Source: Cryptomeria japonica
Taxonomy: Eukaryota > Streptophyta > Pinopsida > Cupressales > Cupressaceae
Direction: 5' to 3'
Assembly: GCF_030272615.1 (NCBI RefSeq)
Contig: NC_081409.1
Span: 532,806,291 to 532,870,290, forward strand
DNA: 64,000 nt
Part shown: piece by piece, positions 8,901 through 19,372 of the stretch
Layout of the letters: the number at the start of each line of letters is the position of its first letter
Position numbering within the stretch: the stretch's first letter is position 1
The notes under the pieces: model-generated
What the model saw: only the letters and a program-made list of their open reading frames with translations
Database searches by the model: none
Told to the model about the DNA's origin: nothing
Translations under genes and position numbers: made by a program

Positions 8901-10940
8901 TCACTTGATCCTGTGTTGGTTGACAAAGCCTTCAATGTGGAGTGAGGCGTTATGAGGTTGCTGGAACGAAGAGTTGTCACTTTCGGAAAAAGTGAGACAA
9001 GGTGATGACTTTAGATTTCCAACCATGGCTTGAAATTGGTCTGTGTTCAGGTTTGCAGGGACTGACGCCTCTTGGAGTGCTTGATCCAAGATTGTTTTAT
9101 GAGATGGCGATAGGCGTAATAGTTCTAAAATGGATATGAGCGCAGGCGTTTTGTCTAATTGTTCCACAAGATTGTACTGCTTTGGAACAGAGGTGGTGCC
9201 CTGTGGAGCTGCCTTTATGGTAACTTTGCTGCGACGTGTAACAACATTGCAATTTGAGGTGGGATTTTTGAAGGTTATAGTTGCAATTTGTTCACTGGCA
9301 TCATATAGGTGATTTACAGTGTAGTTATACGCAGCCTGCGTATAGTCAGTGGTATCGGTGCCTCGCCTGGAGGTGGAAGGACCCCTTTGATCTTGTGATG
9401 GAAGTGGATTCTTGAACATCAGGTGATCATTATTTGTCGTTTTTGGATCATGTCCTTCAATCTCAATTTCTCCTCGATCAATAAGATCTTGAATGAGATC
9501 TTTCAATCGGTGACAATTACTTGTCTTGTGTCCTCTTCCTTGATGGAACTCACAGTGTTCAGTATCTTTCCACCATGCTGGTTTGACTTGAGGCTCATAG
9601 TTTGATAGCTTAGGTAGAGTGACCAAATTTTGAGAGAGGAGTTGTCGCAACACTGTTTCAATGGGTTCCCCTAAGGGAGTGTAAGTGCGTTTTTGTTTTT
9701 GTGGACGAGGTCTTGGTTCATCTTGAGATGTGATGCGACCTTGATTAGGAGGACCATGTGTATTATTTTGAGGTGGAGGATTTTGTCCTGCAAACCGAAC
9801 CATAGGTTGTGCATTTTGGACAGTCCTGGCATCCACAACTCCATCATTGACGATGTTCTTATTCTTGTTCCAGAAGTTCGGTTTATCGCTATTGAAGCGC
9901 GGGCGAGGAGCATCTTTTGGTTCATTAAAGATTTTGATGAGTCCTTTTTTGATGAGTGCCCTTTCACATTTTATACCCTTGGTGATCATATCATTAAAAG
10001 AGTCTGTGTCTTTGACATCCAGGTGAAATTCCATTTCTTCGTTTAAGTTGGAAATGAAAATTTCCACTAGTTCTCGTTCAGGTAACTGAAGAGAACGTCT
10101 GCTAGACATTTGGCGCCATCGTTGCAGGAATACTGCGAATAATTCACCTGGTTTTTGTTTGGTGTTGCATAGATCAGCCATGGTGATGTCGCGTTCAATA
10201 TTATAAGAGTAATGAGATAGGAACTTCTGGATGAGTTCCTCAAATGTTCTAATGCCACCTGGAAGTCGGGAAAACCATGATGTGGTTGTTCCTCCCAAGC
10301 TTTGGGGAAAAAGGCGCATTAGGTATGTGTCCTCATAAGCTACTTCAAGACAAGCAGAATGAAATTCTCGGACATGATCACGGGGATCCCCCTTTCCTCT
10401 ATATTTTTCAAATTTGGGTGTTTCAAACCCGCGTGGAAAGGGTGGCATATAAAGATTCCTATCAAACGGATAGGGACAGATGTCGTTAAGTGAAAATTGA
10501 TTGGTCTTAACACCACTATGAAGTTGTTGGGCGAGATTCGCGACTTGTTGCCGCAACATCTCCATTTCATTTGGAGGAGGAGGTGGTGGGTTACCTCGAG
10601 GGATGTTATATCTGATGGGATCTCTACGTCTTTCCTCCTCATGGCGACTTTGTCTTTCTGATGCTTGTCTTAATTGGGCAAGATCAAAGTCTGAGGGGAG
10701 TTTGGCTCCTTCTTGAGCAAGTCTTAAGAAGTGAGCATCCGCATTGCTCCTGAGAATTTCATCAAATAATCTGTTAAAGTGAGGGTTATGCTGAACCCTT
10801 TCGATTGTTGAAGGAGTGGGACTACTTGGGTTTTCATCATTTACATTTCCTCCAAGTGCTTCTTGAAATTCATTGAGGTTGTCCTCTTCTTCCTCAATTT
10901 CTATTTCTCGTTGCCTTGATCGCGATCGGGTTTGAGCCAT
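8901..10940 (-). CDS. gag: E1 Gag (Retrotrans_gag family)
   Basis: 679 aa from the ATG at 10940 to a TGA that replaces the arginine codon seen in E2 (HRIKRVLID). The N-terminus is acidic and Arg-rich; the capsid-like domain near residues 180-330 shows PKFEKYRGKGDPRDHVREF, LMRLFPQSL, WFSRLP and FLQRWRQMSSRR. A CX2H...GHX4C zinc-binding motif (CEFHQGRGHKTSNC) near residue 470 is typical of Tat Gag. The product packages element RNA into particles. Gag and pol are one frame, so the TGA cuts Pol off unless read through; it fits CpG decay of CGA. Confidence 0.92.
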   Translation of the reverse strand: MAQTRSRSRQREIEIEEEEDNLNEFQEALGGNVNDENPSSPTPSTIERVQHNPHFNRLFDEILRSNADAHFLRLAQEGAKLPSDFDLAQLRQASERQSRHEEERRRDPIRYNIPRGNPPPPPPNEMEMLRQQVANLAQQLHSGVKTNQFSLNDICPYPFDRNLYMPPFPRGFETPKFEKYRGKGDPRDHVREFHSACLEVAYEDTYLMRLFPQSLGGTTTSWFSRLPGGIRTFEELIQKFLSHYSYNIERDITMADLCNTKQKPGELFAVFLQRWRQMSSRRSLQLPERELVEIFISNLNEEMEFHLDVKDTDSFNDMITKGIKCERALIKKGLIKIFNEPKDAPRPRFNSDKPNFWNKNKNIVNDGVVDARTVQNAQPMVRFAGQNPPPQNNTHGPPNQGRITSQDEPRPRPQKQKRTYTPLGEPIETVLRQLLSQNLVTLPKLSNYEPQVKPAWWKDTEHCEFHQGRGHKTSNCHRLKDLIQDLIDRGEIEIEGHDPKTTNNDHLMFKNPLPSQDQRGPSTSRRGTDTTDYTQAAYNYTVNHLYDASEQIATITFKNPTSNCNVVTRRSKVTIKAAPQGTTSVPKQYNLVEQLDKTPALISILELLRLSPSHKTILDQALQEASVPANLNTDQFQAMVGNLKSSPCLTFSESDNSSFQQPHNASLHIEGFVNQHRIK

Positions 10941-13635
10941 TTTGTTTGCAAGTTTGTGTTGAAGTTGATTGAAGATGATGATGAGTTGTTTGATGAAAGA
11001 TGGATGATTAGTGGATTGTAGATCTCTAGCACTCTAAAGGTAAATGTAACCAGAATTCTTTCTTTGAATTGCTTGTTTGTTTTGATGAGTTTGGATGTGA
11101 TAAGGTGTAGAGAAATCTGAGATGTGTTACAGATTTTGACTACCTAGCAATGAGAGGATTCACTCATGAACTAGTTTTAACCTGCGTAGATGTGTCTCTT
11201 AGGATGAGCTTATCCTAGATGTAGAAACAATCTAAAAGTGATGTGATGTGTTTGATTTCAAGCAATATCTAAAAAAAGAATCTTGGGACAAGAACCTCTT
11301 AATGTTTTGAGAGTTTTGGGATGAATTGATGATGGAAAAATGATGTATGAATGAGATGATGGATGTTTTGTTTTCAACTTTAATAAAAACTTTGTGTTTC
11401 AAATGGAACAAACTCTACTTCTTCCCTTTCAAGCGTTGGTGGCATTTCTCGAGCTGTGTTGTAGGTGATACAGATGTTTGGGAAGAAGTTGGGATTAATC
11501 TTTCCTCCTTGATTTTTGTGATAACTCAGAGCTCTATATTGCATAAAAGCTCTGCGGTTCAATGATTCGGAATCAAACTCGTTTGTTTTACCTTGAAGAT
11601 AGAGACGCATGCGATGTAGAAAGACTCTATGTGAGACAAAGATTTGTCTATTGAGATAGAAGAATTTCCTCCTTTTGATCAAAGCCTTTGAGCTTAATGG
11701 TCTTCTTTTCAAGGTAATATTCTGATGACACTTCTTCTTTCGCAAGATGTGAAGAATGGTCATAAATTTTTGACTCTTTGTTTGTTTGCACTTTGTTTTT
11801 GGTATTTTTGGTTGTGTTGACAGATGTTGGATGAATACTTTGTTTTTGGGATTGATTTTCTGATTTTTCTTTGACAAGAAAACAAAGCAAGCACACAAAC
11901 ACAAGAATGTTGCCTCAAAAGGCACAAATGAGTATGGGTCTAGATCAACCCAATCCTTGGACTTGTTTTTGACCCTTCCTTTAGATTTATTTTAAGGTGT
12001 AATTCCAAAGCCTGAAGTCGGCTCAATTTGCACTAGGTCTGTAAAACGAACACACTTCAAACACTCTTTATCCCTAAGGTCAAATGGCCAGTTGTGATAA
12101 ATTTAGCCCACATCTTGATATTTCTTCGACTTTGGTACTACATACCTTATCAATCCCGCCGTGGCAGGTAAGGATGTGATATACTAAGTCTTGCACGAGC
12201 ATAACAAATAGATGATCCCTATGATGGGGGAGTCACCACTTTTATCAAGCCACAAGTGACCTTTCAAAAAGCTATGTTTCTACTCAAGGAAATATGTATG
12301 GTGAGTATCTTGGGAGCAAAACCATCTATGCTCTTGCACTAAATTATACCTCAAATATCCTCAATCAATAGAACGGGTGGGCTACTACTTAAAGGTGTTT
12401 AGTCATGTTCGATGTTTTTGGACATAAGTTCATTCTGCAGTGACTCACTTAAGAGCCTTGTAATTGGTGGTGGGGCCCATTTGTCCTTTTGGCCAGTTAC
12501 ACTGTAGGAACAGCTATACCCAAGGCTACAGCTTTCGCTCTCACCTGATTTCTATAGCGGCTCGAAGGATTTACCGCTCGAGGTCGTTCCCAAGAGTATC
12601 GATCCCTTGGCAGGCCTCTCTTAAAAAGATAAAATGTGAGTGTTACTAACACTTTTCTCTTGCACCTAGGACCACGAAAGCCAAGGGAGAGGATAGTGTG
12701 TGTTAGAAGTAGGACCACTCGACCAACTCTTTGCACAAGTGTGCCAAGCACGAGAAACACTTGTTCTTTTTAATCTGTCATTGCAATGTGATCTAACTAT
12801 TTGGAGATGTTGCTCCAACAATCATGGTGTTCTTTTTAATTTTCAAAGGCAATTGTTTGAGTAAACTAGAATTTGAAATCCTGGTCAACTTAATGAAAAA
12901 CACGTTTGCATGAAGTAAAATTGCTTTGAAAATGAGACAAGTTGATTGTGAATTTTATTTGCACCAAAAATGGAAGTGTGGATTGTGAGTTTTATCTTGA
13001 TGCAAGAAATAAAATTTGCCTTGTTGATTTTAAGCACCAAAACGAAGTTTGTTTCCTAACTTGCAAAAAAAATAAAGTTGTTTTTGTATAAGTTTGTGGT
13101 TCTTTTTACCTTTGAACAATGAAATTCTTTTTAAGAGCCCCAAACAAATGTGTGATTCTTTTTTAAAAGCCCAAACTTGAAATGTGAAGTTAATTTTAAA
13201 CCGAAATAAAAAGTGAATTCATTTTTAAAACCAACTTCAAAAACAAGTTAGTAAAAAATATAAATCTACTCTTTAATCTAATTTAAATCTGCACAAAAGA
13301 GAAAAATAGTTAGTAAAATCCGCCTATTTGGTGGGCTTCTACAAGCCTAAATTTTTTATTTTTTTTTGGTTTTTTATTTTTTTTGGTTACAAAGTGATTT
13401 GTACAACGTTTTGTTACAATAGCGCTAGTCTGCGTTTGAACAGAGGCACTATTTAACACAAACGTATTAAAAGAAAGGGAAAGACAGAGAAGGGAAAAGC
13501 ACTGAAACAGGGGGAATAGCGCCAAAATAATGCCAAACGCACCAAAACAGTGTCAAAATCGCAACCTGTGTGACATTTTCAACATTCAAACATGTTATTG
13601 GTTAAAAAAAAAAAAAATTGATCTTTTTGGTGTTT
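10941..13635 (-). other. E1 long 5' leader
   Basis: 2.7 kb between PBS and gag. It has a minus-strand ORF of 181 codons (11380-11925) that is Lys/Arg/Phe-rich and matches no family I recognise; it may be chance. Poly-T tracts lie near 13360-13385. Regions near 12000-12760 have balanced composition and several dyads, possibly a structured leader, but I cannot assign a function. Confidence 0.6.
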
Positions 13636-13656
13636 GGATTCACGTCGGGTTCACCA
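13636..13656 (-). other. E1 primer binding site
   Basis: Minus strand TGGTGAACCCGACGTGAATC follows the LTR after 2 nt. It begins TGG as expected for the complement of a tRNA CCA end. It is not the iMet type and I cannot assign the tRNA. Confidence 0.75.
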
Positions 13657-13658
13657 AA

Positions 13659-15513
13659 TGATGCTCTGCAAAAAGGATTAGAAAATCTGTTTGATGGCAA
13701 CACATACAAGAGCACAAGAAACAAACGTTAGTGTTAGCAACAAAAGATTATCCTAAACAGGCATATCAAGAGAGATATTAAGCATGAAATAGAAAGCATA
13801 TAAACATAAAATGAAATAGCTAATCAAGATGCTCATAGTTGCTCCTCCCTTGTTCCTCTCCTCTCCAAGTCCCAAATGAGTGTAGCTCTCAGCTTTTAGC
13901 ACTAGCCATGGATGCCATATGGAGATTCAAGATGGTTGAATATGATAAGCAAATACTATGCAAGAGTAGATAGTGATGCTATGAAAAAGCTCTATGCTAA
14001 TGCCAGTATAACAACAATACTCTAAAATGCTTCTCCTTTTGCTTGAGGAGAAGGGTTCTATTTATAGAAGAAATAGGGAAATGAAGGGTTAAGATTGAGC
14101 AATCTTAACAAGGGTTAGGATTGAAAGTTGGGGATCCATGTGCACAATCGGCACCAATAAAATGGTGACAAGTTTCAACATAGGATTGGGTTGAGAGAAG
14201 AGGTTGGAGGCATTAAAGGCCTGAGAAGACCTCATGGTTATCTAGAAGGCAAGGGTCAAGTCTAAATTAAGATTACCCACTGGATTAAGAGTTAATCCAA
14301 GGATAAACCTTTGTGCAAATGTTTAAGAGATAATCATGGTCAAAGCATTAATGGCCTGATGAGACCTTTGGGTTGGGTAGAGGTTGAGTCAAAACAAATG
14401 TTTTAACCATGTGGGAGGGTTTGAGGTAACCATTAATGGTTATTGGAGACTTTGGGGATTAAGTGGTTGAAGGTTGAAAGCCTTCAATGGTTATCAAAGA
14501 CTTTGAGCCATTTAGTGGTTGAAGGTTGGAAGCTTTCAAAGGTTATCCAAGACTTTGAGGGTTAATTTGTTGAACACACAAAGCATTAATTGCTTTTCAA
14601 AGACTTTGGAGTCTTTGAGAAGTGACTCCAATTTGCTTAGGAATGTGACAATATTTAGGGGATGGATTAGGCTAATTAGGAAGAGTTTAGAAGAATCTAG
14701 AAGGGGTTTAGGCATACAAGTGGATTTTGTAGAAAAATGCAAGTGGGAGAAATTTTGGTATTTTCAATTAAAATAAAATCATTTATTTCAATTAAATGGT
14801 GTAATTTGCATTTGGATAAATATTCAAATAAATATTAATTTATTTAAATGAGAAAATGAAGATAAAGCATTTAAATGCTTGAAGACTTTGAGGGAAACCA
14901 TTAAAGGCTTGAAGACTTTAAGGAAAACCATTAAAGTCTTAAGAAGATTATAGAAGGAAGCCATCAAGTTTGAAGACTTTAAAGCCATCAAGTTTGACTA
15001 CTTTAAGGGAAACCATTAAAGGTTTCAAGTGGGTGAGGATAAATAGGATTTTAAATAAATAATTTATTTAAAATAGTTGTGCAACTTGCTTTTGTAGGAA
15101 AATACAAGTGGGTGGAGGATAAAGGTGATTTAAATAAATGATTTATTTAAAATAATTGTGCAACTTGCATTTGCAGGAAAATGCAAGTGGGTGGAGGATA
15201 AAGGTGATTTAAATAAATGATTTATTTATTTAAATGTGAGAGGTGGGATTTTGGGGGTTTTAAATAAATATTAATTTATTTAAATGTGAGAGAAGATTTA
15301 ATTAAATAAATATGATTTATTTATTTAATTAATGGTCTGAATTTGGTTAAGTGAATTAAATCAAATAAATTGAATAATTTATTTAATTAATAGGAGAAGA
15401 GGGTTAAGATGAATTAATTAAATATTAATTTAATTAATTATTAATTGATGGTTAAATAATCAAATAAATACTAAGTATTCATTTAATTAAGTGGACAGAT
15501 TTATGTGACTACA
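13659..15513 (-). repeat. E1 5' LTR (complete, 1855 bp)
   Basis: On the minus strand it begins TGTAGTCACA and ends GCATCA, flanked inside by the PBS. The last 1140 bp are the same as 1-1140. It contains a palindrome array in U3 and a TATA box near 14058. Confidence 0.95.
14058..14067 (-). promoter_or_regulatory. E1 LTR TATA box
   Basis: CTATAAATAG on the minus strand, the likely core promoter for the genomic RNA, with initiation about 30 bp to the left. Confidence 0.6.
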
Positions 15514-17002
15514 GTTGGCATTTCATAAGGATATTGAGAAGGTTGTTGATGATTATGGATATAACTGATTAAGGATGTTTACTGTCTTGATATTATTATT
15601 TTGTCATTGATGCCAATAAATTGATTTTCTAATTCAGTATGATGTTGCCATATCTTGAGAAGTATGATTTAAAAGAGTATAAAGATGTCGGTAAAAGACA
15701 CAAGAAATAATATGATGAATAAGGGGATGAATAAGGTATTCAATGGGCAACTATTACCGAGTCAGACAATGATGAGATCATGATGTTTAGATTGTTTTAA
15801 CATCATTCATATGTTGTAAATTGTAAAGGTTAATACTATACTATGTTACCAAGCAAAGAACCTAGTCGGTAAACCCTAAGGAACCTAGTCGGTAAACCCT
15901 AAGGTTATCGCTATCGGTTAATGAAGGCAGTATGTCTACCGAGTGAAGTTTAGTATTCACCAAGTTATAACTGAGTTATAACCAAGTTGTAACCGAGCTA
16001 TAATAGAATGCATTAAATGTTTACATGCATTATTTAATGAAGGAAGTTGATGAGCTGGAACTGATTAAATGATTGGTGAGCTGTGGATGAAGTTTGTTAA
16101 TGAATCTAAGGCAATGGAAAGTTAGCATGAAGATCTACAGTGCAGATTGAACCACAATACCCTGGCACAAGTTCCAAGAAATGTATGCAAGTTCCCAAGC
16201 GGGGTAAAACATTTTCAGATTGAAAGATGCATTGAACCTGGACAAGATTGAAGATCTGATGGCTATGATTGATCATAGGAAATGTGATCAAGGAGATTAA
16301 GTGGTTACCTAATTGTTTATAAATAGGAAACTGTTGATAAACAATGTATGCGGGCAAGTGTATGCATAGGGATGCTACATAGTGATTACCGAGCATAGAA
16401 GCTTGAAGACCTATTTGAATAACAAAGTATAGAAGCCCAGCAGATAGACAAGATTAGCTCTATGTCTAGATTGTATTGAACAAATAGGAATCTTCTTTAG
16501 CATTTTAGATGTGAAGTTGCAGATAGATTTTTATTACTATTATTTTGTGAAAGTGACAGAAAATCTCTTAGCCGAGTGGACTTAACAATCTTATTTGTAA
16601 AACCCTCTAGCAAAGTGACATTCTAATTGAGTGTTTGAAATCCTTTAACAAGGTCACTTCTAACAAGGTGAAGATCCTAATAGATATGAGGGAAATCCCT
16701 TAACCGAGTCACATCTAGCAATTCGTTTGTAATCTTTAACAGGATTTGCTTTTAACTGAGCATACTCTAGAAGAGTATAGTTCTTAGTGGGTCTGAAATC
16801 CCACAATGGTTTTTCCCTATTTGGGTTTCCACGTTAAATCTGGTGTTATGAGGTTCATGATGTTTATATGCTTTTGAGTTTGCATGTTTAACAGTTTTGG
16901 TTATATTACTGATCTATATGTTACCGAGGTTGAATCTGATGTTTTTATGGAAGATTAAGTTTGTATGATTCACCCCCCCTCTCATCTTGTTGGCTATTAG
17001 AT
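15514..17002 (+). repeat. Copia-type LTR (plus strand), interrupted at its 5' end by E1
   Basis: Begins GTTGGCATTT, i.e. a TGTTGGCAT-type LTR start whose first base(s) belong to the E1 insertion site. It has a TATA box at 16318-16326 and ends with the typical copia tail: a GGGTTTCCACGT stretch, then GATTCACCCCCCCTCTCATC near 16970. No coding sequence. A 22-bp direct duplication (AACCTAGTCGGTAAACCCTA) lies at 15858-15901. Confidence 0.7.
16318..16326 (+). promoter_or_regulatory. TATA box of copia-type LTR
   Basis: TATAAATAG in the sense of the LTR, upstream of the probable R region. Confidence 0.55.
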
Positions 17003-17250
17003 CTGTACTTATATTAAGTATTAGAACTATCATTTCTTGCATCACTGAACCATGCATACATATATACACAAACATGGTAAACCCACCGGTGAAGGAGAAT
17101 CGTGACTTTTTGTGTCTCACCAGAATGAGTGATGGAAAATCATCTCCTCGCACCCCATACACTTCCACACAACATAATGACATATACATAAAGCAACTCG
17201 CACATGAAGCAAATGTGTTAGTCCATCATTAGTAACACATAAAGAAACTT
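17003..17250 (-). repeat. LTR remnant of R family, left part, split by E3
   Basis: From TGCATCACTGAACC onward it matches, with divergence, the segment 53606-53790 of element R (GGTGAAGGAGAATC, CATACACTTCCACACAACATA). The match resumes beyond E3 at 41922-42147. Confidence 0.65.
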
Positions 17251-18436
17251 TGTTAGGCCCAATATGGAAAGATAATGTACTGAGAGGGGAGGGGTGAATC
17301 AGTACTTCAAATATTCTCTTCAACAATAACTTTACTATTAAGAATAAACTAAATATTGCTGAAACATAATATAATGCTAAAACAAACAAATAACAATCAT
17401 ACATGATTCACTCCATAACACATATATTTTGGTTACACACAAACTCCTTGTTAGAGAGAAAAATTGCGGTGGGGATGACACCCACAACTTCACTACTGCA
17501 ATAATAAAGGTTGCTTGGTTAGAGCTACATGTTTAGCTATTTCTGATAGCTTACCCTATTAGGAGTATCAAGCTCTTTAGATCTACCTTGCTAAAGGATT
17601 TTACAACATTTATTCTAAATGCTGCACCTGGTTAAAGGCTTTACAATTTATAGACTTTGTTAGAGTCTTTTACCCTGTTAAAGGTTTCTCTTACAACTCA
17701 AAATATTACAATCAAAATCTTACAAAATATCTACAACTTCACATCTAAAATGTTATAGTAGATTCTATGTGCTCAAAATGAAATTACCTTGCTTATAGCA
17801 TACCTCGGTAACCCATAAAATAACTCGATAAACCTTTCAGTTTACTTTGTTCCTTGATTGTTCTCTGAAATCCTTCTTGGTGACCTCTGTGTATCTTTGT
17901 AATAGTCATAACACTCAGTGCTTTCCCATGATTTTGATTTTCACATATGTCTTGCTTCACACTCATACACAGATACACATTTGATCCTCAATTCATGCTG
18001 TATAAATAGATCTCTTATGACGGTGATCTTGTTCATGCTTCGATCTTACAAACATGATTCATCAAATGAATAACTATACAAAATATTTCATTGGATAGAT
18101 GTCCTCAAAATCATACAACATCTTAAGTGCAATTTCCAATGTGATAACGGTTCCTTGTTCCTCGATCTTATAACATGTTTCCCATGTGTCTAGGTTCAAT
18201 GAATCTGGTAACACATTTCACTCGATGTGTATCAACTCGGTATACCATATTTGCTGCTCGGTAGACATAGAATGTTACTCAGTAGACAACTCAGTGTATA
18301 CTAAACTCTGTGACTTGTAACTTCTGTAACTGACTACTCTGTGCTTACCGACTAAATATTTCAGTAGTAATAACCGACTAGAGTATATAGTATGACTTTG
18401 GACATAAAACTAATGACAACTTAGTAAATAGTAACA
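17251..18436 (-). repeat. E3 3' LTR
   Basis: Starts TGTTAGGCCC on the plus strand and ends AGTAACA; matches 40732-41916. A PPT abuts it on the right. Confidence 0.9.
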
Positions 18437-18445
18437 ATCTCCCCT
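18437..18445 (-). other. E3 polypurine tract
   Basis: Minus strand AGGGGAGAT directly before the LTR start TGTTACTATT. Confidence 0.75.
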
Positions 18446-18725
18446 ATGACATTAGTTTTGAAATGTTTGACAAAACTTCTTTCAAAGTCATTAAAAAAAT
18501 CTATATACTTACAAAATTTGACTAAATTGACAGTATATACAATTGTCAATAAAATAGTATACTTAAATATACTCCCCTTATCAATATACTATACATAACT
18601 CTGATTATGCATGCGCTGTGATCAATATTTTGTATTCCCTGCTCGGTTCACTACTCGGTGATCACTGCTCCCCCTGTCAAAATTATCTGTATACTCGAAT
18701 ATGTTGAACTGCTCAGTATACTTCT
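18446..18725 (-). other. E3 3' non-coding region (left of inserted fragment)
   Basis: Contains repeated pyrimidine tracts (CTCCCCTTATC, TGCTCCCCCTGTC), purine-rich in element sense, as is common before copia-type 3' LTRs. No ORF seen. Confidence 0.5.
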
Positions 18726-19131
18726 TGTAATGCCCCACCAGGAAACCCTGCATCACGTCATCATGCGGCATGGCAATACCCCAAGCGGAGAAGACACGCA
18801 ATGGACGTATCCTGCATGGTAGTGTACCTCACGAAAACAAGCACGCGTAGGTCACATCTCGCATAGTGATGTATGTATAAGGATACTCGCCGTAAGCCAG
18901 AGGTATACATGACTAAAGTCTACCCACATGCCCACTAACACATACTAACTGGCAGCCCATGTGGATAAACCCACCTTTCATGAAGACAAGGTAAAGGATC
19001 CTCCAAATTACACCATCACTATACACAAGAATCACCATAAATATGCTCAAATAAAGGAGAGAAATAGGCTGCCACACATAAATGTATAATTAGATTCATC
19101 AAAAGGGAAAGTATTGAGTACACCCTTGATA
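18726..19131 (-). mobile_element. 406-bp insertion, probable solo-LTR-like fragment of R-type family
   Basis: Begins TGTAATGCCCCACCAGGAAA, close to the LTR end of element R (TGTAAGGCCCCACCAGGAA), and is flanked by CTTCT at 18721-18725 and 19132-19136. Removing it restores continuous E3 sequence. The other end reads TTGATA, not the canonical CA, so it may be a divergent or damaged LTR. Confidence 0.55.
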
Positions 19132-19136
19132 CTTCT

Positions 19137-19372
19137 CTTGTATACACTATACTCCCCCTTTTTGACAAACATCAAAACTAGTTACCATTCGATGGAGGCA
19201 ACTAGTCAAAAATGGATTTATACTTTGTTCTTGCATCGGTGAGAGCAGAAGAGAGTTCATCCTTGACACTATCCATGAGTGAATTTTGAGCTATAATATC
19301 AGCTAACAGTGAAATCAGTCCATCTAAAGTGCTTCCCTCTAGCTGAGTGGATAAGGAGGTAGCCTTGTTGAT
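19137..19372 (-). other. E3 spacer between insertion and ORF2
   Basis: Non-coding 3' region of E3, including a TACTCCCCCTTTTTGAC tract near 19150 that is purine-rich in element sense. Confidence 0.5.

Larger units (their letters stand above)
1..15513 (-). mobile_element. E1: Ty3/gypsy Tat-lineage LTR retrotransposon, truncated by window edge
   Basis: The element reads on the minus strand: 5' LTR 13659-15513, PBS, leader, gag, protease, RT, RNase H, archaeal-type RNase H, integrase, non-coding 3' region, PPT and 3' LTR. The left end lies outside the window, so its target duplication cannot be confirmed; the right flank begins GTTGG. There is no chromodomain and a second RNase H is present, which is the Tat hallmark. 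The LTR copies appear identical over 1140 bp and keep exact register (offset 14373), implying very recent insertion. It sits at the first bases of a copia-type LTR. Confidence 0.93.

Noticed and set aside
11380-11925. 181-codon minus-strand ORF in the E1 leader
   Set aside because: No domain, skewed Lys/Phe composition, no counterpart in E2; kept only as a remark in the leader entry.
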